Of a stretch of DNA of 64,000 nucleotides, positions 1-12,286 are shown piece after piece. A program made the translations under genes and the position numbers. Source of the DNA: Rhizophagus irregularis (Eukaryota > Glomeromycota > Glomeromycetes > Glomerales > Glomeraceae); contig NC_089440.1 of NCBI RefSeq assembly GCF_026210795.1, forward strand, positions 4,836,001 through 4,900,000, read 5' to 3'. A model generated the notes under the pieces. It was given only the letters and a program-made list of their open reading frames with translations, had not been told where the DNA came from and ran no database searches. Every line of letters starts with the position of its first letter. Position 1 is the stretch's first letter.

Positions 1-132
1 AAAAGCTGAGATTTTCATTATTAGTTATTTTCTTTCTTTATTTTTTATCGGACCTAGCTGAAAAAGAAAATATACGTATATATATATATTTTTTATGGAA
101 AATTATTATACTATTGATTAAGAATATTTAAT

Positions 133-2322
133 ATGATTTATATTGGATTTAAATATAAGTACGCACTTGTACTTATTATAGTACTTGTTGCAATATTTAT
201 TACAGTTAATTTTGCATCACCAACCTACGAACTAACGAGTCAAGCTCTTCAAAAGAGACAAGGTAAAGGTGGAGGAGATGGAGGTGGACCGAAAGGAGGT
301 GGTGATAATGGAGGTGGACCGAAAGGAGGTGGTGATAACGGAGGTGGACCGAAAGGAGGTGGTGATAACGGAGGTGGACCGAAAGGAGGTGGTGATAATG
401 GAGGTGGACCGAAAGGAGGTGGTGATAACGGAGGTGGACCGAAAGGAGGTGGTGATAACGGAGGTGGACCGAAAGGAGGTGGTGATAATGGAGGTGGACC
501 GAAAGGAGGTAATGATAATGGAGGTGGACCGAAAGGAGGAGATAATGGAGGTGGACCGAAAGGAGGAGGTGATAACGGAGGGAATGATGCACCAAAAGCG
601 GGCGGTGATGCACCAAAAGGAGGAGGTGATAACGGAGGGAATGATGCACCAAAAGCGGGCGGTGATGCACCAAAAGGAGGAGGTGATAACGGAGGGAATG
701 ATGCACCAAAAGCGGGCGGTGATGCACCAAAAGGAGGAGGTGATAACGGAGGGAATGATGCACCAAAAGCGGGCGGTGATGCACCAAAAGGAGGAGGTGA
801 TAACGGAGGGAATGATGCACCAAAAGCGGGCGGTGATGCAAAGGGAGGTGGCGATGCACCAAAAGGAGGGGATGCACCAAAAGCGGGTGGAGACGCACCA
901 AAAGCAGCACCGGGTGGAGATGCACCAAAAGAAGCACCAAAAGCGGGTGGAGACGCACCAAAAGCGGGTGGAGATGCACCAAATGGTGGAGACGCGCCAA
1001 AAGCAGGTGGGGATGCACCACCACCACCACCACCACCAGGTGGAGATGTACCAAAAGCGGCACCAGGCGGAGATGTACCAAAAGCGGCACCAGGTGGAGA
1101 TGCACCAAAAGCGGCACCGGGTGGAGATACACCAAAAGCGGGTGGAGATGCACCAAAAGGTGGAGACGCGCCAAAAGCAGGTGGGGATGCACCACCACCA
1201 CCACCACCACCAGGTGGAGATGCACCAATAGCGGCACCGGGTGGAGATGCACCAAAAGCGCCAGCAGATGGGACGCCAGCAGATGGTAAGGGTCCACAAC
1301 CAGCAGATGGTAAGGGTCCACCAGCAGATGGGAAGGTACCACAACCAGCAGATGGGAAGGGTCCACCAGCAGATGGGAAGGGTCCACCAGCAGATGGGAA
1401 GGTACCACAACCAGCAGATGGTAACGGTCCACCAGCAGATGGGAAGGGTCCACAACCAGCAGATGGTAAGGGTCCACCAGCAGATGGGAAGGTACCACAA
1501 CCAGCAGATGGTAAGGGTCCACAACCAGCAGATGGTAACGGTCCACCAGCAGATGGGAAGGGTCCACAACCAGCAGATGGTAAGGGTCCACCAGCAGATG
1601 GGAAGGTACCACAACCAGCAGATGGTAAGGGTCCACAACCAGCAGTTGGTAAGGGTCCACCAGCAGATGGTAAAGGTCCACCAGCAGATGGTAAAGGCCC
1701 ACCAGCAGATGGTAAAGGTCCAGACAATAATAATAATGGTGGAAATCCAGATAATGAAAATGCAAAAAATAATGATAAACCAATTAAGCCAGGTCCGACT
1801 TGTGCTTCTCCTAATGATTCTGGGTGTAAGGCTCCACCAGGAGTGTAAGTGTAAAAAAAATCTTGTTACTGTTTTTATTAATTCGGAAAGTACTTACTCC
1901 ATTAATAAATTTTTAGTACACCAAAAGTTGAAACTTCTACACAAGATGAAATAGAAACGATAACACCAACTCCTACTCCAAAAAAAAATAATAACAAAAA
2001 TGACAATAATGACGACAATAAAAATAAAATAACTCATTGGACAACCACCACAACAACACTTACATTATATTTTGCTGGTTTTACATCAACAGTTACAACA
2101 ACGAACGCCCAAGGAGATATCACATCTTTTGCTACGTATATTCCTCCATCCACTGTGCTTGTGGTAAAGAAAGTTGCCGTCACTGCACCCGCACTTGAAG
2201 ATGGAACAGACACATCAAATTCTATGCCAGTATTACATGATTTTAATAGCCACGGTTTGTGGGGTATTACAATGAGTTTGCTTGTAGTCGTTGCGACACT
2301 AGTTTTTATGATTTTTGCGTAA
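133..2322 (+). CDS. Secreted/anchored repeat-core protein, copy A (2 exons)
   Basis: Exon 1 is 133-1844, a GTAAGT donor opens the intron, and exon 2 is 1917-2322. The spliced length of 2118 nt is an exact multiple of three (705 aa). The N-terminus has lysines then a hydrophobic stretch (residues about 11-27), which reads as a signal peptide. A dibasic KRQ follows at about residue 43, a likely Kex2-type cleavage site. Residues 45-535 are Gly/Pro/Asp/Lys tandem repeats. A short Cys motif (TCASPNDSGCKAPPG) precedes the phase-2 intron. Exon 2 encodes an Asn/Lys-rich linker, a Thr-rich domain containing [13 protein letters not shown], and a C-terminal hydrophobic tail ending LVFMIFA, fitting a GPI signal or a single membrane helix. 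Copies at 38494 and 56909 share the same ends, intron position and phase. Probable role: cell-surface or wall protein (inference). I do not recognise a named family. Confidence 0.85.
265..1716 (+). repeat. Coding tandem repeats in copy A
   Basis: There are four consecutive repeat blocks. A 30-bp unit encoding GGDNGGGPKG is repeated about nine times (about 265-565). A 57-bp unit encoding GGDNGGNDAPKAGGDAPKG is repeated about five times almost without change (about 565-840). An irregular GGDAPKA block with two PPPPPPP runs follows (840-1260). A PADGKGP(Q)P block runs from 1260 to 1716. Near identity of the 57-bp units suggests recent expansion or homogenisation. Confidence 0.95.
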
Positions 2323-4098
2323 TTTAATTATATTTATTAAGTACATGTATTTGTTAATATTAATATTAATTAAGTTATTATTTCGTAGAAAAGCTAATTT
2401 AAATAATTAGGCATATGACGAACATTTATGCATTATGCATTATGATTTAAAAATTTAACTGTACACTACTATTATAGATTATAGACAAATAAAAAAAATT
2501 CAAAATATTAGCATGAAGCCCCATTAAGAAAACAGTCTCTTACAATCATGTTAATAAAATGTTTATATCATTAATACTGTATATATGGTTAAGATAACAT
2601 TAACTGATCTTCTATCAAAATTATCGATGTGATTGAAAATAATTTAAACGGTTTATTTTTTTTTTTTAAAAAAAAAATCAACCATGACCGCATCGAAATT
2701 AAAATTGTTATACTAACGATTGGATATATCAATACTAATTTTGCGGTTAAAACAGTTCGTGTGTACGCATAATATATCGGAATTCTAGTTTACTTTATTT
2801 ATATCTCAGTTGATTTCAACTGTATACTTGTATTAATTATATATACTCTTAATATTTGATATAATATTTGTCGCATTCAATAATTCATTTAAGTTAAATT
2901 TGACAATTTATCAAAAAAATGGGGAGGAGTATTATCACCTGATCAAGCTGACGGCAGCTGCGGCGATAATAATTGAACTTGTACAAAAAATAAATAATTA
3001 GCTTAATATATAGTATACACAGTACATACATTACTAAATATTCAGTTATTGACTGACTTGTTATAATTATGATATTATGAAATAATTATTCATTTAACTG
3101 TCATAATATTAACTTGAACGTCTGATACTGTATCATCTCGACATGTTGATTTATCTCACGCTTTTCCTTCCATCATTTCCTCACTTTCCCTTCTTCCCTT
3201 TTTCACTTTTCCATATGTGGGTAATCCCATATACTGTATCATCTAGCTCTCATGATCTCGTCGTATATGTACGATTCTTTTTTTATAGTCATTTCTCTAA
3301 TCCTTTCCATCGTTGAATTCGTACGTTAAATTTGATCAGATGTCATAAATAAAAGAGCTTTATTGTAAACAAATTTTTATATATCAATAATAATAATTAT
3401 TGTTGAGAATTAGAGGCACACAGATCTAAATTAGTACATAGATACAAATGTGAGGAAAATTTTAATATTAAGTTTACTCATTTAATATTTTCAGACTACA
3501 GTAATAAGGTTTAAAATATTTAAAAATTATTTCATGTATATATTTCCAAAAGAAATAAAAGAAATACATTAATATTTCAATTCTTAAATATTTCAAATAT
3601 CGGCTTAAAGTCAGTCAAAACTTTTGAAATTATATTTCTCATTTTTTTATACAGAAAATGAATTTGGTTTTCTTATTGTGGATAATTTAAAAAAGAATTA
3701 CTTTTTAATATATTGAAGAATTGAAAGTTATGAATTTAATTCATTAGTAGGGATATTAAACAAAAAATAAACTTATTTTAAATGGAAGACAAAAAAAAAT
3801 AAATAAAATAAAATAAAATAAACTAACAATAGCTTTAAAACTTACATTTATAATTATTCATTCTTAAAAAGAAAATGATTGATCTTATGCTTGATATTTG
3901 GTAATAGTCATAAAAATGAGATTCTCAAAATTTTCTCTTAGTAAATATTTTAATCACATTTTTTACTTGTGTCGAATAATATTGAATCACGTGAAATAAT
4001 CAGGAAATACCGTAACTATTAATTTTGTGTTAATTCTTGCTTAAAAACCTATGATATATTTCTTATTTAATTATTAATGTAGAAAGAATTATACTCAA
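2323..4098. other. AT-rich intergenic stretch
   Basis: I see no coding region here. It holds homopolymer A/T runs and short microsatellites (a TAAAA run near 3800). Confidence 0.5.
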
Positions 4099-4130
4099 TA
4101 ATGACGTAACTGAGCGAATAAAAGATTTGG
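4099..4130 (+). pseudogene. Kinase N-terminal remnant
   Basis: The stretch resembles the start of the kinase genes (consensus peptide DDVIEQIKDF) but lacks the ATG and everything downstream. It lies about 400 bp upstream of the broken kinase at 4504. It is probably a leftover of an older copy. Confidence 0.4.
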
Positions 4131-4355
4131 TCGTGGAAATTTGACTATTATTAATTAATAAGCCAATATTAAAACATATGATTTTAATAATGGTAAACTT
4201 GGTAGTCTTGTAATTCTAAATGACCCCAAAAAAATTTCAAAAATTAGACAAAAGCGCAACTAAAAGCTAAAAAAAAAAAAATTAAATGGAATTTTGGATC
4301 ATTTTTTTCTGCGGCTTCATCTGTGCTTCCGACCTATAAAATCACATTTACTCAT

Positions 4356-4503
4356 ATCGATCGATCTTCACTAAAAAAAATCATTGTACAATCGTACTAG
4401 TATTCCCAAATAAATAATATTCATCGTATCACTGCTATTTTTTTTTTATACCTTCTGTAACTTTACATCCAGTTTTTTTTAACAAATTATTCATTAGAAT
4501 AGA
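4356..4503 (+). promoter_or_regulatory. Upstream block, class II (kinase at 4504)
   Basis: The region contains a CGATCTTCACT word followed by ATTGTACAATCG. The same arrangement lies upstream of the kinase at 30075 (29903-29936). It differs from the block shared by the other six kinase copies. Promoter or 5' UTR role is inferred from conservation and position only. Confidence 0.4.
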
Positions 4504-6164
4504 ATGGATGAAATTAAACTAAGTGATGACGTAATTGAGCAAATAAAAGATTTCAGAGATTATCGTTTGACTGAACAAGGATGGTTAATTGATAAACTAA
4601 TTTTGGACAAAAATTTAAAAGAACGTTATAAAAAATATGGTTTATGAAAAATGTAAGCAAATACAAACGTATTTTTTTTATTTTTTATTATGTAATTCAC
4701 AACATTTTAAACAAAATTTCAAAAATTGGACTAGTAGAAAACATGAAGTTGATGAATTTATTCAAAAAATACAATTAAAGGCTACACTAACAATCAAATC
4801 TTAGAATGGATTGAATATGATAAATTTGAAAATATTGAATATTTAGCAAAAGGAGGATTTGGAACTACTTTTAAAGCAGTTTGGAAAGAAGGACGTATTT
4901 TGGGATGGGATTATAATAATAATCAATGGAATAGAATTGGTAAAACGCAAGTTGCTTTAAAATGTTTGCATAACTCACAAGGCATTACATCAGAATTTTT
5001 GCAAGAAGTATGATAATTTCCTATAAAATTTAGTATTTTTAGCGTTTATAAATGCTAAACTAACTATAATTTTCCTTTAGGTTGAATCAAATATTTTAGC
5101 ATGTGAATCTGGACTTGGTTTTGTAGTTAGTTGTTTTGGTATTACCAAAGATCCGAATACAAATAATTTTATGATGGTGATGGAATTAAAAAAAGGTAGC
5201 TTAAGACAAAAATTAAATGATGATTTTAATTCATTATATTGGAAGAATAGGTTGAATATGTTACGATGTATTGCAGCTGGTCTTAGTGATATTCATAGTA
5301 GTGGATTAATTCACCGTGATTTTCATTGTGGGAATATATTAAGCAATTTTTATCAAGATGCTTATATTACTGATTTGGGATTATGTCAACCAGCAAATGT
5401 TAAGTCTACCCTAAGTAATAATAAAAAAATATATGGAGTATTACCTTATATAGCTCCCGAAGTTTTAAGAGGAAAAGAGTATACTCAATCAAGTGATATT
5501 TATTCATTTGGAATTGTTGCATATGAAGTTTGTACAGGATTTCCACCATATTATAATATATCCCATGATGAATTATTAGCAATAAAAATTTGTCAAGGAT
5601 TAAGGCCAAAATTCAATTATAAAATTCCTCAACTAGTTTATGATATAATTAATCAATGTTGGGATGCAGACCTTTCAAAACGACCTAAGGCGATTGAATT
5701 AGAAAAATTATTTACTTATTTATGGAATGATATTATTAGTAAGAATGAAAATAATTCTGTAATTTATGAGCAAATCAAAGAAGCAGAAGAAATAAATAAG
5801 AAGTCACCTTCAACAGTTCAATCACCATTATCATCTACTGGTACTCTCGCATATACGACACATCCTCAAGCAGTTTACATAAGCAGACTTTTAATTTATA
5901 AAAATCCTCCAAAACCAAAAAATGCAGACAATAATGATGATTCGTCCGGAATACAATATTCAGGTAAACATATAATTTGCTATCATAATTTAGAATTATT
6001 CTATAATGTTAACAATCAATACCTCTAGAATCTTTAAGAATGGATTTTACTAAACTTGATATTAATTCTAAAGGTAATAATTACTTTTGCATGTAATATT
6101 TTTTTAAACTATTAAAATTTTAACTAAACTCATTTTTATTATTATTATAGACAATAGTAATTAA
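4504..6164 (+). pseudogene. TKL-type kinase, copy K1 (frameshifted first exon)
   Basis: By comparison with the open copies the gene has four exons: 4504-5007, 5081-5963, 6029-6073 and 6151-6164. Exon 1 has lost two bases around 4648, in the first Cys pair, giving an immediate TGA. It has lost one more base around 4787. The two losses sum to three, so the later frame is kept. The first donor is the weak GTATGA, where other copies have GTAAGA. Exon 2 is fully open, with an intact HRDFHCGNIL catalytic loop, a DLG in place of DFG, and an APE motif. Only the C-terminal kinase portion (from about 5171) could still be translated from an internal Met. Confidence 0.85.
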
Positions 6165-7419
6165 ATTCAGATTACTTAAATTAAAGTATAATGAATATCA
6201 TATTTATTTATCATGTAATTATTTTTTTATTGTAATTTGTAATTGGTAAGAGATTGAAGGAATTATTTATGATTTAAATTATTTAACAAATTTTAATATA
6301 AATTTCCAATTTACTGGAGTCCTGCACAAATGTCCATTTTTGAAATTCAGTCCAGTCCAACTAGAATTTCTTTTCATTAAAAAAATCTTCCATTTATTTG
6401 TTAAAAAAATCATTATATTTACTGTAGTGATAAAGATATAATTCTACTAATATTGATTCTAGTTCTTCACCTCTGGAGTTGAAGGGTTGGTTTAACATTT
6501 CCTACATAGAAGTCTGCGTTTAACCACATGCAATGGTTACTTCCGCAAGGTTTTTTTATTTGATAAGGAAGATCTAAAAAATTGTTAAATGAACGTAGAA
6601 AAAAACACTATTATATCATTATCAAGGAAAATATAATAACTAATAAAACAAGGAAAATCCAATCTAAAAATCATAAATGACATTGCGTTACTTATGTTAC
6701 TTATCATGTGACTTATATTTCTTTTTTAGCCACTGCTTAGAGAAATTATTAAATTAATACGTATGAAGTTTTATAAAGTTATTTAATAGAATAAAATCTG
6801 TTATCTGTTTATTCATATAGAATTCTTATTTTTCAATATAAATTTTTGAAAAAATAAAAAAAAAAATCACTAACAGAACGTTAATACTGTTGATGTCACG
6901 TTTAAAAAATGCCAAAAAAAGTAAAAAATTATTACAAATATAAAGTTAAATTAATGCATATGATGACATTATATAAATATCTGAAATTTAACGAATTTTT
7001 ATAAATTTAGCGAAATGATTGAAAAAGGAAAATTGCATCATTTCAAATTACTTTAAACAATTCCAAATTTCAAAATTCTTTATTTGGTTAAATATTTAAA
7101 TTTTAGAATGGACTGAATATGACAGAAGTATGACAGATTTGAAAAAAATGACTAGTTGATAATGTTTAACACCAAATAGTATTAATAACTTAATCTGACT
7201 ACATACTCATATAAACCATATTGATTGTCTATAATAATAACATTTTAATTCTTTCATTTATTATTAACAATTTTGCTTTTTTGAGTTAAATTTTGATGGT
7301 CGAAATCATATTTGAATAAATTGTTTATAAACTTTTAATTACATAATACTTACTATATTTAGTATTTAGTCAAACATTTTATTTTTTAAATAAAAAACCA
7401 AAATTGAATAAATTTAATT
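6165..7419. other. AT-rich spacer between K1 and K2
   Basis: No gene is seen. Around 7106-7145 a short stretch resembles the kinase peptide LEWIEYDKFED in decayed form, so this is probably another remnant. The rest is A/T runs. Confidence 0.4.
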
Positions 7420-7616
7420 GCCGATCAGGATTATTATGTTTCCTCTGTGTATTTTAACTAGTCTTTTTTTTTTCATAATTTTGTTGATCTTGAAATCATT
7501 GCAACATAAAATGACGTTTCACCACTTTTTTTTTCATTTTTTCTTTTCCTTCATTATTATTTAGTAATTTTTACATACGAATTAATAATTTATTTTTTAA
7601 AAAATTATTTATTAAA
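7420..7616 (+). promoter_or_regulatory. Upstream block, class I (kinase K2)
   Basis: About 195 bp immediately before the ATG match the upstream regions of K3, K5, K6, K7 and K8. Landmarks in order are GCCGATCAGGATTAT, ACTAGTCTTTTTT, AAATCATTGCAACATAAAA, a CGTTTCACCAC box, TTTTACATACGAATTAAT and ATTTATTAAAATG. This probably covers core promoter and 5' leader. Confidence 0.6.
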
Positions 7617-9251
7617 ATGGATGAAATTAAACTAAGTGATGATGTAATTGAACAAATAAAAGATTTTGATCGTTATCGCCTGACTGAAGAACAAGAATCG
7701 TTAATTGATAAACTAATAACAGACAAAAAATTAAAAAACCATTATAAAAAATATGGTTTATGTAGAATTTGTAAATCTAGTTTGTATTATTGTCAGTCAT
7801 GTAATTCATCATATTTTAAACAAAATTTCAAAAATTGGACAAGTGGAAATCATAACGTTGATGAATTTATTCAAAAAGCACAATTAAATGCTAAAAATGC
7901 AATCCAAATCTTAGAATGGATTGAATATGATAAATTTGAAGATGTTGAATATTTAGCAAAAGGGGGGTTTGGAACTGTTTTTAAAGCAGTTTGGAAAGAT
8001 GGTCCTTGGGAAACGAGTTATAGTTATCAAGTGAAAAGAAAAGGCGAAACAAAAGTTGCTTTAAAGTGTTCGCACAACTTACAAAGCATTACAACAGAAT
8101 TCTTAAAAGAAGTAAGATATTTTTATATATATTTATGTTATTAGCCTTTATAAATTTTAAACCAACTATAATTTCTTTTAAGGTCGAATCAAATATTTTA
8201 GCATGTAAATTTTCAAGTGGACATATAGTTCGTTATTTTGGTATTACCAAAGATCCAAAAACAAATAATTTTATAATGGTGATGGAGCTAAAAAATGGCA
8301 GTTTAAGACAACATTTAAATAACGACTTCATTTCACTGAATTGGTACCAAAAGTTGATGATTTTACTAGGTATTGCATATGGTCTTAATGATATTCATAA
8401 TAAAGGACTAATTCATAATGATTTTCATTGTGGGAATATATTAAGCAATTTTGATCGATGTGCTTTTATTACTGATTTGGGATTATGTCAACCAGCAGAC
8501 GTCAAATCCTCTCAATATAGTAATAAAAAAATTTGTGGAGTATTACCTTATGTAGCTCCTGAGGTTTTAAGAGGGAAAAAATATACTCAAGCAAGTGATA
8601 TTTATGGATTCGGAATTATTATATATGAAATCTGTACAGGATTGCCTCCTTATCATGATATAGCTCATGATGAATTCTTAGCTATAAAAATTTGTAATGG
8701 GTTGAGGCCAAAGTCTAATTATAAAATTCCTCAACTAATTTTTAACATTATTAATCAATGTTGGGATGCAGACCCATTAAAACGACCTAAAGCAGATGAA
8801 TTAAGAAATTTATTTGCTAGATTGTGGTCTTATTGCGATAAATCTGATTCTTTAATCAGTGAGCAAGCTAAAGAAGCAAATAAAATTAACAAAAAGTCAT
8901 CATCAAAAGTTCAATTACCATTATCATCTACTGGTGCTCTTCAATATATGACACATCCTCAAGCAGTTTATACAAGTAGAATTCTAGATTTTAAAAATCT
9001 TCCGGAACCAAAAAATGCTGATAATAATGATGATTTACTTGAAATGGAATATTCAGGTAAATATATATAACATGTTTTAATAATTCGAATTATATTACAA
9101 TGTTAACAACTAATATTTATAGATTCCCTAAGGGTGGATTTTACCAAATATGATATTAATTCTAAAGGTAACTAATCTTATATGTGATTTTTTGATTTAT
9201 TAAAAATTAAACTATTTTTTTTTTTTGAATGTTATAGATGAAAGTAATTAA
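7617..9251 (+). CDS. TKL-type protein kinase, copy K2 (4 exons, open)
   Basis: Exons are 7617-8111, 8183-9056, 9121-9165 and 9238-9251, totalling 1428 nt (475 aa). The N-terminus starts MDEIKLSDDVIEQIKDF and carries a C-x2-C...C-x2-C motif (Cys 49, 52, 59, 62) that could bind zinc. The kinase domain starts near residue 112: glycine loop KGGFG (115-119), VALK lysine 150, catalytic loop HNDFHCGN (Asp 245, Asn 250), DLG (Asp 263), APE (290-292). The catalytic Asp and the Mg-binding Asn and Asp are present, but the HRD arginine is Asn and the usual loop lysine is His. The tail encodes a conserved THPQAVYTSR segment and a tiny-exon end DFTKYDINSKDESN. Activity is plausible; the substrate is unknown. 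Confidence 0.85.
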
Positions 9252-9690
9252 GCTCAGATTACTTAACATTAAAATATAAAAAGATATCATATTTTTTGTG
9301 TTTATTACTGTATTTAATTATTTATATTTGTATTTTGTAATTGGAGATTGAAGGCATTATTTATGATTTAATTTAGTAAATATACATAAATTTCTTGATT
9401 TGACGGTCTTTTAGATTGGAGTCCTGCACAAAAGTTCATATTTTAAAACCCAGCCCAAGTCTGATCCAGATCTCCTTATTAACCATGATATAATTATGGT
9501 AACCCTTAAGAAATTGTTAAAAAAAGATCTAGTATTAAAGAAATTTTGTTAAAACCTTTATATTTATTAATGTATTTATTAATTAAAAAATTTGTATTTA
9601 TTTATTAAAAAAATTTTTGTACTGTATTTATTTGTTAAAAAAATTATTCATATTGTTACCATTTATTAAAAAAATTATCAATGGATATGT
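9252..9690. other. Intergenic
   Basis: AT-rich sequence downstream of K2. I see no gene. Confidence 0.5.
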
Positions 9691-9697
9691 TGTAGGT

Positions 9698-10673
9698 GGA
9701 AACGGAATCTATGTGGATTCCGAATCCCATATGTGGATACGGGATGATATAAAGAGGAACCGCGATTAGCATTTGAATTTCATGGACCTCAGCACTATCA
9801 CCGTAATAGTTTATATTACTGAGAAAATGGATACTTCAATTTGAAAGAACAAAAGACGCGTGACCAGAAGAAGCGGAATATCTGCAAAGAACAATGTATA
9901 TGTCTTATCTAAGTTCCATATATTGCGGACATTTTACCCTTTATCAAATATGCATTAGTCGAAAAAAATTCCTGAGTGAATAGGCAATTGGTCTCAGAAA
10001 TGTCTCGGTAAATTTCACTGATGGTCCATTGGCAAAATCATGTGACCAAAGTTCGTTTACCTCAGGTAAGGAAAATTTGTTCGACTTAAAGTATACATTT
10101 ATTAATGTCAGCTTAGATAACATGGAGGTAAAAAATTTTAGCTGGTTGAAAGGTTTGTATATCACATAAACGAAATTAAAGATGCGAAAAAATATAACGG
10201 CCACTCCAGTACTCCTTCATTGATTGTTTAATGGAAAGAAAGAAGGAACGCGCAATATCAACACCAAACTCTTCATAATACTTCTCACCTATCAGACTTC
10301 TTTTGTTTCCAGTTCCATTTATATATGCACAGGTAGCCTAATAAAATCAAATAATAAGTATGATATGTACGCTTCAAGAAATTGTTCCATCAATAATTTT
10401 ACTTAGTTTGGGGAATTTTTTATCGCAGTCTTCATCTTGAACAGAACCTTACATTAAACTTCTTAGCAATATCCGTCCAAAACATCTATTTCTGTTTTGG
10501 CAGAAGGCCATGATACTCAGTATTTTGTAGTTTGCGTTCGTTAATAAGAAGATGGACTTGATCTTCAATCCAGTCAACAGACGACATATTTTATTACATG
10601 GTGAGAAATGTTCGTTGAGAGGCTTTTTTATAAAAGAAATATCGAGTGAGGTGTTAGATATCTGCTTTAGCAT
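9698..10673 (-). pseudogene. Unrecognised decayed coding region
   Basis: The minus strand has several open stretches interrupted by stops (10673-10449, 10204-9944, then a stretch down to about 9698). They encode ordinary-looking, partly hydrophobic peptide, for example VNELWSHDFANGPSVKFTE. Base composition is less AT-rich than the flanks. I do not recognise the family. It may be one eroded gene or unrelated open stretches. Confidence 0.3.
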
Positions 10674-11243
10674 AACGGCCTAGTTTGCGTAAAGATAAAT
10701 TATGTGATATGAAAATGGCATGGAATGTGAGCTTCTAGTGAGTAAAACGGATAAAAACATTCTCGTTCCATTACCTCTTTGCAGCGGTGTGTGTGGCCTA
10801 CGGTAAACGGATCTACAGGGGCTAATTTTTTTTTGCAATTTGACAAGTTGAAAGGGTCAAACTGATGATTGTTTCCCGACTGGTCTTTCGTGCGTGCAGA
10901 TAAATTATACTAATTTAATAAAAAAATTTTTATTATTGAATCTAATACAAATTTATATAAAAATTAAGTGAATTAATTGTTCTATTTGACCCGCGCAAAA
11001 CGTAGCCTCTTATGTTGACATCGGAAGTTTAGGAATAGAATGTTAGTTATTACATTTATCTAGTTCCACGATTTAACCTTAAAACTCGGTATTTTTTTAT
11101 AATATTTCTCAATTTGAGTTCGGTGTTCAAGCTCATCAACGTCCTCAGCCTCGAAATAAACAAGAGATTTAGAAAGGGGCAATTTGAAAAATTAAATATA
11201 AATATGCAGTTTTCATTAAAAAAATGATAAACTTCCTAAAGAT

Positions 11244-11379
11244 GTTGCAACGTGGACGTCGAAATATATCTGATATCTAAAGTGGATTGTTTTGATAAAG
11301 ATGATATCAAAGCAATCAAAGATGAAGGGGTTAATGGAAAAAGTCTCCTTCAGTTAGAAAAAGGGATTCTTACAAGGTA
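11244..11379 (+). pseudogene. SAM-domain-like gene fragment
   Basis: One frame reads a DDIKAIKDEGVNGKSLLQL segment typical of the helical core of SAM domains. It ends just before a GTAAGA donor-like site. No start or intact flanking exons are visible. Downstream (11400-11800) there are short open stretches with stops. It may be an upstream remnant linked to the Crinkler gene or a separate gene. Confidence 0.4.
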
Positions 11380-12049
11380 AGAATTAATTTTTGATAATTC
11401 CTTATCATAGAAGAATGAGGGTTAGTATGGCGACTTTATTTGTTTGAAGAAAAGGAACAAATGGAATCTTTATCCCTTGATAAGACGAAAAAGACTCCAG
11501 GTATTTTTCATTTTTAAGTGCACAATCAGGAGCAAACCAGTAACTTTTCGTTTTTGGAAAATAGAAATTGATGCATCTCGAAATGTTAATGCATCCGCAA
11601 ACAAGGTGACCTATTGGTATATTGTAGAAATTCCAATACTCAAGGCATAGTTTGTTCCGTATGTAAAGTTGTAAATGTTGATAAAGGAAGTCGAATTACT
11701 ACTTCACTTCTAGATGATTCTCAAATCGTTATTATCTAAACATTAACTGAACTTAAAGGGAGGCTGTCGAAAAGTTCAATGATATGCGTAACTTAGATGA
11801 TGCTAACGCGGTAAACCCTTTATCCATACTTTTTTATTGGGACTTCGCTCTTTGGGTTGAGAAAAAAGTTATGGAGAAAGAAATACAAAGAATAATAGTG
11901 TTACAGAATTTGTTGTTACTTATTTATTTATTTATTTATTTATTTTATTACTAAAAGGGTAGTAGAACCCAGACTATTACAAATAATTTGTTGTTACCTT
12001 TATTTCATAAATAATAAGATAAATTATGATTCAAATCACGTGCAATGTC

Positions 12050-12286
12050 GAATCTCCTGTTCCGAAGCTGTGATCGCCGTAAGCCGTCGGAAACTCGGAT
12101 AGACCTATCTCACCGCATTTGTGTCACGAAATAAATGACTTTCAAGTCACACGGCAGATCTGTGTGACAGTCGAATTTCTCACATATAGTACCATTCGGT
12201 ATTTTTTTTCCGCAAATAAAATTTTTTCCTCACATATGTTAGTTTGCACCAATGAAATTTCGCAAAAAATACTATATAAGTCGAAA
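12050..12286 (+). promoter_or_regulatory. Candidate promoter of the Crinkler relic
   Basis: A TATA-like element (ACTATATAAG at 12271-12280) lies only a few bases before the ATG. The upstream sequence is more GC-balanced than the surroundings. The assignment is weak. Confidence 0.25.

Noticed and set aside
206..1783. Long antisense and alternate-frame ORFs over copy A (525, 492, 468 and 320 codons)
   Set aside because: Stop-free repeats in one frame leave other frames open too. Only the + frame with signal peptide, KRQ site and conserved splice phase matches the paralogues.
5406..5609. Minus-strand ORF inside K1 exon 2 (and equivalents in K6, K7, K8)
   Set aside because: Antisense shadows that recur only because the kinase sequence is conserved.
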